Below, piece by piece: positions 1 through 7,258 of a DNA stretch of 64,000 bases. Under the pieces are notes generated by a model. The model ran no database searches. It saw only the letters and a list, made by a program, of their open reading frames with translations, and was not told where the DNA came from. A program made the translations under genes and the position numbers. The stretch is taken from positions 1,054,001 to 1,118,000 of the forward strand of contig NZ_BEVZ01000002.1 of assembly GCF_003112515.1 (NCBI RefSeq). Reading direction: 5' to 3'. Within the stretch, counting starts at the first letter, position 1, and each line of letters begins with the position of its first letter. This DNA is from Streptomyces fragilis (GTDB lineage: Bacteria; Actinomycetota; Actinomycetes; Streptomycetales; Streptomycetaceae).

Positions 1-286
1 CCGTCTCGAGGCCGAGCATGTGCCATATCTGCTGGTAGTGGCTGTTGAAGGCGGCAAGGTACAGCGTGCCGGAGCGGGCCTGCGTCGTGCGTGACAGCGT
101 GATCAGCATGGTGACGCCGGAGGAGTCGAGGTACTCCGTCCCGGAGGCGTCCACCACCAGGGTGGTCAAGCCGCGCTGCACCAGGTCCTCGCACTGCGCG
201 CCGACGGCGGAGGCGTTGTCGAAGTCCACCTGCTGCGGCAGCCGCACGACCGCCGTGTTCTCGCCCTGCACCTGCACGGTCAGCAT
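1..286 (-). CDS. STAS-domain anti-sigma factor antagonist (C-terminus beyond the window)
   Basis: SpoIIAA/RsbV-like antagonist; the 95 codons visible carry most of a STAS domain. It opens MLTVQVQGENTAVVRLP and carries LVVDASG followed by the LDSSG loop around residues 54-57. In this family a serine of that loop is phosphorylated by a partner anti-sigma kinase and released by a phosphatase. The start at 286 has a GGGAG about 13 bases upstream, so the exact start is moderately sure. The gene runs off the left edge, and its last residues are not seen. It lies downstream, on the same strand, of two MEDS-domain genes that supply an ATPase domain and a second STAS domain, so the three probably form one partner-switching module. 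Bases 287-418 hold no other gene. Confidence 0.88.
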   Translation of the reverse strand, partial: MLTVQVQGENTAVVRLPQQVDFDNASAVGAQCEDLVQRGLTTLVVDASGTEYLDSSGVTMLITLSRTTQARSGTLYLAAFNSHYQQIWHMLGLET

Positions 287-418
287 GAGGTACCCGGTAC
301 TCCCGTCTCTTCCCGACATCCACTGTCACGCCCCACCGGGCATGGTCCTACGTCTTCCCGCCGGGCCGCCGCCACACCTCCTGTCACACGGTCGGACGAC
401 GGACCGGAAAGTATGAGG

Positions 419-1369
419 TCACGGCAGCTCGGTGTGGAGGCGCACCGTGGTGCCCTCGTCCGGCGAGGAGCGGATCTCGACGAGATCCGTGAGCTGGTGG
501 ACGAGCCACAGCCCGCGGCCACCGTTCTGGCGGGCGTTCGGCCGCAACCGCCCGGTCAGCGGGTTCTCGATGTACCCGGCGTCCCGGAACTCGCACACGA
601 GGCGGTCGTCCTCGCTCCAGGTGCGCAGCACCCCCTGGCCGCCGCCGTGCCGGATGCTGTTGGTCGCCACCTCCGTCGCGGCCAGGTGCAGCTCGCGAAG
701 CCGCGAACCGCTCAGACCGTGCTCCTCGGCGCAGGCGGTGATCTTCCCCCGCAGGGCGAGCAGGTCACCGCTGGTGTAGGCGAACTCCTCGTACGGATCG
801 CACGGGCGGGTCAGCGGAACGAAGGGGTACGACGCCTGCGCGTCGTAGTCCTCGCAGGGCGTCGTCCTGCCGTCCCTGCGCATCTCGGGATGGCACCGGG
901 CCATGTCCCGCAGGCCGCTCTCGTCGTGGGCGACGTCGTAGGGGCACAGCAGCCACCAGGCCGGGCCCTGCGCGAAGGCCTTGTTGAGCAGCCACTCGTG
1001 GTAGTGCAGCTCCGCGGCCTCGGCGGGGCTGCGGACCTGGGCCCAGGGGGATTCGCCGATCCCGCGGACCGGCCGTCCCTCCTCGACGTGTCTTTGGATC
1101 CATCCCTGCCAGGAGTCGATGAGCCGGCCCGGACGGCGCGCCACCCGGCTCGTGTCGACGTAGCGCACGGCCTCGTCCTCGCGGATCTCCGCGCGCAGCA
1201 GGGACGCCTTGTCCTCCGGGACGGCCACCACGACGGCCTCGCCGCCCTCGAGCGCGTCCTCGATGAAACCCAGTGTGCCCTGGACGAACTCGTCCCCTCC
1301 GGCGTACGGGTAGAGCTCGTGCCGATAACCGCCCGGCGTGGTGGTGGTCTGCTGGAGGGAGGTGGTCAT
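419..1369 (-). CDS. MEDS-domain sensor with HATPase_c (anti-sigma-type ATP-binding) domain
   Basis: 316-residue cytoplasmic regulator. Residues about 12-170 match the MEDS sensory domain (DcmR-like), with YPYAGGDEFV at its start and HYHEWLLNKAF near its end. Residues about 205-316 form a GHKL ATPase domain of the RsbW/SpoIIAB type: an N-box with HLAATEVATNSIRHG, a G1-like DAGYI and a G2-like NGGRGLWLV. There is no dimerisation/phospho-acceptor histidine segment, so this is more likely an anti-sigma-like serine kinase than a classical histidine kinase. The ATG overlaps the stop of the MEDS-STAS gene upstream (ATGA), implying translational coupling. The ligand sensed by MEDS is not known from sequence. 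Confidence 0.88.
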   Translation of the reverse strand: MTTSLQQTTTTPGGYRHELYPYAGGDEFVQGTLGFIEDALEGGEAVVVAVPEDKASLLRAEIREDEAVRYVDTSRVARRPGRLIDSWQGWIQRHVEEGRPVRGIGESPWAQVRSPAEAAELHYHEWLLNKAFAQGPAWWLLCPYDVAHDESGLRDMARCHPEMRRDGRTTPCEDYDAQASYPFVPLTRPCDPYEEFAYTSGDLLALRGKITACAEEHGLSGSRLRELHLAATEVATNSIRHGGGQGVLRTWSEDDRLVCEFRDAGYIENPLTGRLRPNARQNGGRGLWLVHQLTDLVEIRSSPDEGTTVRLHTELP

Positions 1370-2151
1370 GGCGCCATCACCACCGGAATGTCGGGGACCG
1401 CGAAGCCGGACAGCTTCCAGGCTAGTCGCACGGTCTCGTTCGCCCCTTCCAGGATCACCTTCCGCTCCGGAAGGTGCCGGGCCGCGTCGGCCAGGGCCCT
1501 CATCCCGGCGGCGTCGAAGAACTCCAGGGCGTGACAGCGCAGACGCACCGTCGCCGCGTGCGCCAGGAGGGTGCACAGGACGGTGCCGAAGAGCAGCGCG
1601 CCGTCGCTGTCGACGATCCCGTCCACCGCCCATCCCTTCCGGCCCGCCCGATACACCCGGAATGCCGTTGACGCTGGACGGCTGCCCAGATGGTGGGGGT
1701 GCACGCACGCGATCTGGTCGAGCGTGGAGGGATCCCAGTCCGCGCCGCTGTAGGCACAGACCACCAGGGCCCCGGTGTCGGCCGCGAACTCCTCGAGCTC
1801 CAGTTCGCTGCGCAGCAGATCACCCGCCGGCTTCGCGGGGGAGGCGGGCCGGACGTGGTGCAGCACCCGGAGCGAGCGGAAACCCTCACGGCCGGCGTTG
1901 GCGGCCTCGCGGCGCACCGCGGCGAGCAGGGAGACGTCCAGCCGGGCCGGGTCGAGGACGAGCTGCGCGAACTCGCTCCCGCGGGGCTGGAGGCCGGGAC
2001 CGACGATCAGCACCTTGTCACCGTGCAGCGCCCCGTCCGCGACGAAGGCCCTGCTGCGGTCGATGACGTCCTCGGTGCGGTCCAGCACCTGGCAGACGTG
2101 GTCACCTGTGTCGACCTCGTCCAGGGTCGTCAGGGTGCGCGGCGCTCTCAC
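1366..2151 (-). CDS. MEDS-domain protein with C-terminal STAS domain
   Basis: 261-residue protein. The N-terminal 160 residues are a second, diverged MEDS domain (starting TGDHVCQVL, with ALVVCAYSG further on). The C-terminal 90 residues are STAS-like, with ALEFFDAAGMRALADAAR where classical antagonists have the DSSG loop; the phospho-acceptor serine is replaced (FFDAAG), so it may not be switched by phosphorylation in the usual way. I chose the GTG at 2151 because GGGAGGAGCA lies directly before it; the open frame continues upstream with non-coding-looking composition. It is first in the minus-strand unit and its stop overlaps the start of the MEDS-ATPase gene. Confidence 0.85.
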   Translation of the reverse strand: MRAPRTLTTLDEVDTGDHVCQVLDRTEDVIDRSRAFVADGALHGDKVLIVGPGLQPRGSEFAQLVLDPARLDVSLLAAVRREAANAGREGFRSLRVLHHVRPASPAKPAGDLLRSELELEEFAADTGALVVCAYSGADWDPSTLDQIACVHPHHLGSRPASTAFRVYRAGRKGWAVDGIVDSDGALLFGTVLCTLLAHAATVRLRCHALEFFDAAGMRALADAARHLPERKVILEGANETVRLAWKLSGFAVPDIPVVMAP

Positions 2152-2453
2152 TGCTCCTCCCTCGGTTCCGCGTCTCACTCTACTGACATCCGCGCCGCCG
2201 CACGCGCGGCCCGTCCGGGGGCCGGGCGTGCGGGAGCACGGTCCCCGCGCGGGCGGGTGCGGCAGCCCCGCCCGGAGCGCCTTGCCTGGTCCCCGGGACA
2301 GGAGGATCGTGGAAGAGGGGCCGACGGTTGGGCCGGAACACGGCAACCGCGCCGTCGCGTGGCGGACCCGCCAGGACCCGAACACGATCCCGAGCCTTGC
2401 CGCACGAACGGCGCACATCCGCACATCGGACAGCGCACGAAGTGGAGAAGGCG
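2152..2453. other. Divergent intergenic region
   Basis: 302 bases between the leftward MEDS-STAS gene and the rightward subtilisin gene. On the minus strand a -10-like TAGAGT (complement of 2177-2182) lies about 25 bases before the GTG of the MEDS-STAS gene. I see no convincing -35 for it, no hairpin, and no plausible small gene. The rightward promoter was not identified. Confidence 0.4.
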
Positions 2454-3776
2454 ATGAACGGGCCTGTGAGCGGACCCTTCGGAGGACAGCCGGAGCGGGC
2501 CGAAGCACGAGGGAACGAGCCGACGTACACCGGCCGCTACGTGGTCCTGCTGGACCAGGCCGAGGCGCGCCAGGGCATGGAGGGCCTGCGTTCCGCGGTC
2601 GGCGTGCAGAGCGTGGAGACGGTGTCGGGAGCGGACCCGGGCGAGGCCACGGAGGTGCTGGCGGCGTCCGGCGCCTCGGTGCTCTTCGACAACCTCGGGG
2701 TCGCCGTCGTCGACACCGACCCCGACCAGCGGCATGCGCTGGTGACCGCCGCCGAGACCAGTTCCTCGGTCGTCGCGGCGGAGCCCGAGCGGTACGTGTA
2801 CGCGCTGATGATCACCGAGGCGGAACGCACGGTGACGCACTCCTACCCGGCCTACCGCAGCGACGACGACCAGATCGCCCGCCAGGCCAGGGCGGAGGTG
2901 ACCGCGCACCGCGGCCCCACCTGGGACGAGACGACCTGCACCTGGGGTCTGCAGGCCATCCGGGCCAACTTCTCCACCCTGACCGGACGCGACGTCAAGG
3001 TCTGCGTCCTGGACACCGGGGTGGACACCGGCCACCCGGACCTCGCCGGCTGCCTGGAGGAGACCGCGTCCTTCGTCGAGGGCGAGGCCGTCGAGGACGG
3101 CAACGGCCACGGCACGCACTGCATCGGCACCGTCGCCGGCCCGGCCGACCCGGCGGACGCGCCCCGCTACGGCGTCGCCGGTGACGCCCGCGTGCTGGCG
3201 GGCAAGGTGCTCAGCAACCGCGGATCCGGGACCGACGGCCAGATCCTGGCCGGGATGTCCTGGGCCGTGTCGCAGGGCGCGAAGGTGATCTCCATGTCGC
3301 TCGGAGCGTCCGTCGAGCCCGGCGAGCTCTTCCCGCAGACCTACGAGCAGGTCGCCAGGCGCGCCCTGCGCCTGGGCACCGTGATGGTCGCGGCCGCCGG
3401 GAACGAGAGCAGGCGCCCAGGAGTGGTCAGGCCGGTCGGACGGCCCGCGAACTGCCCCTCGATCCTCGCCGTCGCCGCGCTGAACAAGGACCTGGCCACC
3501 GCGTTCTTCTCCTGCGGCGCGATCAACGGGGAAGGCGGCGAGGTGAACGTCGCCGCACCGGGTGTCGGCATCTTCTCGGCCGCGCCCGGCAGCTCCTACC
3601 AGTCGCTGATGGGCACCAGCATGGCCACGCCGCACGTCGCCGGCGCCCTGGCGCTGTACGCCGAGGCGGACCCGGAGATGGCGGCGGACGCCCTGCGCGA
3701 CCGGATGCTGGCCGGGGCCTACCCGCTGCCGCAGCTCGCCGAGGACGTCGGATCCGGGCTGCTCCAGGTCCCGTGA
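2454..3776 (+). CDS. S8 family subtilisin-like serine peptidase, no signal peptide
   Basis: 440-residue protease. Catalytic residues: Asp187 in VCVLDTGVDTGHPDL, His219 in GNGHGTH, oxyanion Asn317 in AAAGNES, and Ser389 in GTSMATPHVAGALALY. Residues about 25-115 (from GRYVVLLDQAEARQGM to the EPERYVYAL region) have the alternating strand/helix look of an I9-type propeptide. There is no signal sequence or membrane segment, so it should remain in the cytoplasm unless exported in another way. Start ATG at 2454 follows GTGGAGAAG; a longer upstream reading frame looks non-coding. Its stop overlaps the GTG of the next small gene (GTGA), which encodes a second propeptide-like domain in trans. Confidence 0.9.
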   Translation: MNGPVSGPFGGQPERAEARGNEPTYTGRYVVLLDQAEARQGMEGLRSAVGVQSVETVSGADPGEATEVLAASGASVLFDNLGVAVVDTDPDQRHALVTAAETSSSVVAAEPERYVYALMITEAERTVTHSYPAYRSDDDQIARQARAEVTAHRGPTWDETTCTWGLQAIRANFSTLTGRDVKVCVLDTGVDTGHPDLAGCLEETASFVEGEAVEDGNGHGTHCIGTVAGPADPADAPRYGVAGDARVLAGKVLSNRGSGTDGQILAGMSWAVSQGAKVISMSLGASVEPGELFPQTYEQVARRALRLGTVMVAAAGNESRRPGVVRPVGRPANCPSILAVAALNKDLATAFFSCGAINGEGGEVNVAAPGVGIFSAAPGSSYQSLMGTSMATPHVAGALALYAEADPEMAADALRDRMLAGAYPLPQLAEDVGSGLLQVP

Positions 3777-4021
3777 GCGAGCCGGACGCGCCCAGGACCG
3801 TCGGGGTCGTCCTGGCGGTCGACCCCGACCGGTTCGACGAGGTCGTGGAGGCCCTGCGGCGGGCCGGGCTGCGCGTGACGGCCGAACAGCCGCTGCTCGG
3901 CTCCCTGTCGGGGACCCTGTCGGAGGACCGGCTCCCCGCACTGGCCGCCGTCGACGGCGTGCTGGCGGTCGACCGCGACCGCACCGTCACCCTCCCGGAG
4001 CCCGGCTCGCCCCTGCAGTGA
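3773..4021 (+). CDS. Small propeptide-like (inhibitor I9-like) protein coupled to the S8 peptidase
   Basis: 82 residues. It reads as strand (TVGVVLAVD), helix (PDRFDEVVEALRRAGL), strands (RVTAEQPLLGSLSGTL), helix (SEDRLPALAAV), strand (DGVLAVDRDRTVTL): the beta-alpha-beta-beta-alpha-beta order of subtilisin propeptides and their free-standing inhibitor relatives. Homologues in streptomycetes are, as I recall, often mislabelled ketohydroxyglutarate aldolase; no such catalytic domain is visible. The GTG overlaps the stop of the protease gene, so the two are probably made together. Inference: a chaperone or inhibitor of the neighbouring protease. Not proven by sequence alone. Confidence 0.75.
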   Translation: MSEPDAPRTVGVVLAVDPDRFDEVVEALRRAGLRVTAEQPLLGSLSGTLSEDRLPALAAVDGVLAVDRDRTVTLPEPGSPLQ

Positions 4022-4067
4022 CCGCCGCACGACGCACACTGCACGGCGCACGACGCACGACGCACGA

Positions 4068-4110
4068 CGGCGGCGCCCGCCCCTGCTCGGGAGAGGGGCG
4101 GGCGCCGCCG
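4068..4110. terminator. Bidirectional hairpin terminator
   Basis: Perfect 16-base inverted repeat (4068-4083 with 4095-4110, arm CGGCGGCGCCCGCCCC) with an 11-base loop. It lies between the rightward protease pair and the leftward transporter gene, so it can stop transcription from both sides. There is no T-run, which is usual in Streptomyces. The bases just before it (4025-4066) are a small run of CGCACGA-type repeats. Confidence 0.85.
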
Positions 4111-4203
4111 TGCGGTGCGGGCCCGGCCTTGGTGCGGGCCGGACGTGGTGCCGTTCGGACCGTGGCGTGGGTCAGGCCGCGTGGTGTCGGGCCGCGTGGG
4201 CGG

Positions 4204-5637
4204 TCAGACGGTGGTGGAGGAGGCGGCCGCGGGGGCCGCTTCGCCCGCCCGGCCGTCGGCCTCCGGGGCCTCGGCCTCGTCCAGGGCGACGTCCTTGGTC
4301 TCCTTGCCGAGGAGCAGCGCGATCAGCGTCAGCACGCCCATGGCGGAGAGGTAGACACCCACCAGCCACGGCGAGCCGTCACCGGCCTCCCACAGGGCGA
4401 CGGCGATGAACGGGGCGACCGCAGCCCCGAGGATCGAGCTCACGTTGTAGGAGATGCCGGAGCCGGTGTAGCGCACGCTGGTCGGGAACAGCTCGGGCAG
4501 CAGCGCGCCCATCGGGCCGAAGGTCATGCCCATCAGCGTGAAGCCCAGCACCAGCCACAGCACCACGCCCAGGGTGCCCAGACCGATCAGCGGGACCCAG
4601 ACCAGACCGAAGACGACGATGCAGGCCGTCACGCCGATCAGCGTGCGACGCCGCCCGTACTTGTCGGCCAGCGGGCCGGAGACCAGCGTGAAGACGGCGA
4701 AGAAGAGCACGCCGAAGATCAGCATCAGCACGAAGGTGGTGTAGCCGTACCCGAGGCCCGGGACGGCGGCGTCCGTCGGGGTGCGGCCGAAGCTCAGCGA
4801 GAAGGTCGTCATCAGGTAGAAGAGGACGTACGTCGCCAGCATGAAGAAGGTGCCCAGCACCAGTTGCTTCCAGTGGCCCCGGAAGACGGTGGCCAGCGGC
4901 AGCTTGCGGACCAGGCCGGCCTCGCGGGTGCGGGTGAACACGGGGGCCTCGACCAGCCGCATCCGCACCCACAGGCCGATCGCGACCATCACCGCGGAGA
5001 ACAGGAACGGGATCCGCCAGCCCCAGTCGAGGAACGCCTCGGAGGGCTGCGAGGGGTCGGCTCCGGCCGCGGACGGCAGCAGCGCGCCGATGACGAGGAA
5101 GAGACCGTTGCCGATGATGAAGCCCAGCGGGGCGCCCAGCTGCGGGAAGGTGCCGAAGAGGGCGCGCTTGCCCTTGGGGGCGTTCTCGGTGGCGATCAGC
5201 GCGGCGCCGCTCCACTCGCCGCCCAGCGCGAAGCCCTGCGCCAGCCGCATCACCACGAGGAGCGCGGTGGCGACCCAGCCGGCCTGCGCGTAGGTCGGCA
5301 GCACACCGATCAGGAAGGTCGCGATGCCCATGGTGAGCAGCGAGGCCACCAGGGTCCCCTTGCGGCCGAGCCGGTCGCCGAGGTGACCGAAGACCATCGC
5401 GCCGATCGGGCGGGCCACCATCGCCGCGCCGAAGACGGCGAAGGAGGAGAGCAGCGCGGTCGTCGGGTCGTCGCTCGGGAAGAAGAGCGTGGGGAACACC
5501 AGGACGGCGGCCGTGGCGTAGATGTAGAAGTCGTAGAACTCGATCGTGGTGCCGATGAGGCTGGCCACGAGGACGCGCGACCGCGGGTTGACCGGTGTCG
5601 GCGCGGAGCCTGTGGATGCGGGTGCTGGTTCGGTCAT
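4204..5637 (-). CDS. MFS transporter, metabolite:H+ symporter (MHS) type
   Basis: 477-residue, about 12-helix membrane protein. The first helix segment has the family hallmark SLIGTTIEFYDFYIYATAA, followed by the loop FGHLGDRLGRKG between helices 2 and 3 and the pseudo-repeat ADKYGRRRTLIG in the second half. GEWSGAALIATENAP is also typical of MHS carriers (ProP, ShiA, KgtP relatives). The substrate cannot be read from sequence; a carboxylate, shikimate-like acid or compatible solute are the family options. The ATG at 5637 is used; a GTG nine bases upstream is an alternative. Transcribed alone, divergently from the reductase gene. Confidence 0.9.
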   Translation of the reverse strand: MTEPAPASTGSAPTPVNPRSRVLVASLIGTTIEFYDFYIYATAAVLVFPTLFFPSDDPTTALLSSFAVFGAAMVARPIGAMVFGHLGDRLGRKGTLVASLLTMGIATFLIGVLPTYAQAGWVATALLVVMRLAQGFALGGEWSGAALIATENAPKGKRALFGTFPQLGAPLGFIIGNGLFLVIGALLPSAAGADPSQPSEAFLDWGWRIPFLFSAVMVAIGLWVRMRLVEAPVFTRTREAGLVRKLPLATVFRGHWKQLVLGTFFMLATYVLFYLMTTFSLSFGRTPTDAAVPGLGYGYTTFVLMLIFGVLFFAVFTLVSGPLADKYGRRRTLIGVTACIVVFGLVWVPLIGLGTLGVVLWLVLGFTLMGMTFGPMGALLPELFPTSVRYTGSGISYNVSSILGAAVAPFIAVALWEAGDGSPWLVGVYLSAMGVLTLIALLLGKETKDVALDEAEAPEADGRAGEAAPAAASSTTV

Positions 5638-5749
5638 GTCGTTCACGGGTCTTTCGCACGAGGGGAAGGCCGCCGGCGCCGTCGTCGGCGGCCCGCGCGA
5701 CGGAACGCGTCGTTCCGGAAGAAGGACGTGTACCGCGCTGTCCAGGCAC

Positions 5750-5800
5750 GATCTCATGATCGTCTCACTTCCCGGCAAAGATGTCTCGCTCCGTGAGACG
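5750..5800. promoter_or_regulatory. Inverted repeats in the divergent transporter/reductase control region
   Basis: The 245-base gap 5638-5882 holds GATCTCATGATC (5750-5761), a short palindrome, followed by an inverted repeat CGTCTCAC (5761-5768) / GTGAGACG (5793-5800). TCTCATGAT also occurs in the large palindrome at 52279-52320. This layout suits binding by a dimeric regulator; the regulator is unknown. No good promoter hexamers were identified. Confidence 0.4.
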
Positions 5801-5882
5801 CCGGGGTCGCGGCCGGACCAGTGACGGAAGGACCGCCACGGGGCCCTTCGGCCGTCACGCGGCGGGATGGGAGGATGAGCCC

Positions 5883-7130
5883 GTGACTCTCCCGACCTCC
5901 GTGGACGTCCTCGTCGTCGGCGCCGGCCCGGCCGGTTCCTCGGCCGCCGCCTGGCTGGCCCGCGCCGGCAAGGACGTCCTGCTCACCGACGCGGCGACCT
6001 TCCCCCGTGACAAGACCTGCGGCGACGGCCTCACCCCGCGGGCCGTCGCCGAGCTGGTCCGGCTCGGGCTGGAGGACTGGCTGCGCACCCACACCGTCAA
6101 CCAGGGCCTGCGCGCGCACGGCTTCGGACAGACGCTGCTGCTGCGCTGGCCCGGCGGCTCCCTGCCCGACTGGGGCTCCGCCGTCCCGCGCACCGAGCTC
6201 GACGACCACCTGCGCACGGTGGCCATGAAGAGCGGCGCGGCGGCCCAGGACGGCGTCCGCGCGCTGGACGCCGTAATGGAGGGCGGGCGCGTCCGCGGCG
6301 TGCGGTTCCGGGTCGGCAAGGGGGACGACGCGCCGGTCGAGACGGTGCTCTGCCGCCGCCTGGTCGTCGCCGACGGTGTGCGCTCGCCGCTGGGCAAGGC
6401 CCTCGGCCGCGAGTGGCACCGCGACACCGTGTACGGCGTGGCGGGCCGCTCCTACGTCGCCTCCGACCGCTCCGACGACCCGTGGATCAGCAGCCACCTC
6501 GAACTGCGCGACGAGAACGGCGCGGCCCTCGCCGGCTACGGGTGGATCTTCCCCCTCGGCAACGGCGAGGTGAACCTGGGCGCCGGCACCCTCGCCACCG
6601 CGAAGCGGCCGGCCGACGTGGCCATCAAGCCGCTGATGCGCCACTACGCCGAGCAGTGCCGGGAGGACTTCGCCCTGCGCGGCGAACTGCGCGCCCAGAC
6701 CTCCGCCCTGCTGCCGATGGGCGGCGCGGTCTCCGGCGTCGCCGGACCCAACTGGGCGCTGATCGGCGACGCCGCCGGCTGCGTCAACCCGCTCAACGGC
6801 GAGGGCATCGACTACGGCCTGGAGACCGGCAGGCTGGTCGCCGGGATCATGGAGGAGCACGACGACCTGTCCGTGGTCTGGCCCGAGGTCCTGCGCGGCC
6901 ACTACGGCGAGGCGTTCTCCGTCGCCCGCCGCCTGGCCGGCCTGGTGACCGTGCCGCGCCTGCTGCCGGCCCTCGGCCCGGTGGGCATGCGCTCCCAGCT
7001 GCTGATGCGGCTCGCCCTGCGGTGGATGGGCAACCTGGTCACCGACGAGGACCGCGACGCGGCGGGCCGCGTCTGGCGCTGGGCGGGGCGCCGTTCGATT
7101 TCCCTGGACCACCGCAAGCCGTTCGCGTAG
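5883..7130 (+). CDS. Geranylgeranyl-reductase-family FAD-dependent oxidoreductase
   Basis: 415-residue flavoprotein. The N-terminus holds the Rossmann dinucleotide motif VLVVGAGPAGSSAAAWLARAG (residues 8-28), the middle has PRTELDDHLR, and the C-terminal FAD contact is ALIGDAAGCVNPLNGEGID. FPRDKTCGDGLTPRAV is characteristic of the digeranylgeranyl-glycerophospholipid/geranylgeranyl reductase group, which includes the mycobacterial menaquinone reductase MenJ. A role in saturating a menaquinone or other isoprenoid chain is an inference. GTG at 5883 is chosen because GGGAGG lies eight bases before it; the ATG at 5875 in another frame stops at once. Confidence 0.87.
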   Translation: MTLPTSVDVLVVGAGPAGSSAAAWLARAGKDVLLTDAATFPRDKTCGDGLTPRAVAELVRLGLEDWLRTHTVNQGLRAHGFGQTLLLRWPGGSLPDWGSAVPRTELDDHLRTVAMKSGAAAQDGVRALDAVMEGGRVRGVRFRVGKGDDAPVETVLCRRLVVADGVRSPLGKALGREWHRDTVYGVAGRSYVASDRSDDPWISSHLELRDENGAALAGYGWIFPLGNGEVNLGAGTLATAKRPADVAIKPLMRHYAEQCREDFALRGELRAQTSALLPMGGAVSGVAGPNWALIGDAAGCVNPLNGEGIDYGLETGRLVAGIMEEHDDLSVVWPEVLRGHYGEAFSVARRLAGLVTVPRLLPALGPVGMRSQLLMRLALRWMGNLVTDEDRDAAGRVWRWAGRRSISLDHRKPFA

Positions 7131-7258
7131 GCCTGTCCGCCGGACAGGCACCGGCCCGGGGCGGCGGCGGTGCCGGCCGTCCCCCGATCGAGGGCCATGT
7201 CGGATTTCTGCCAGCCCCGCCCCTTGCGATGCCGGATGCTGGAGGCATGCGGAACGGA

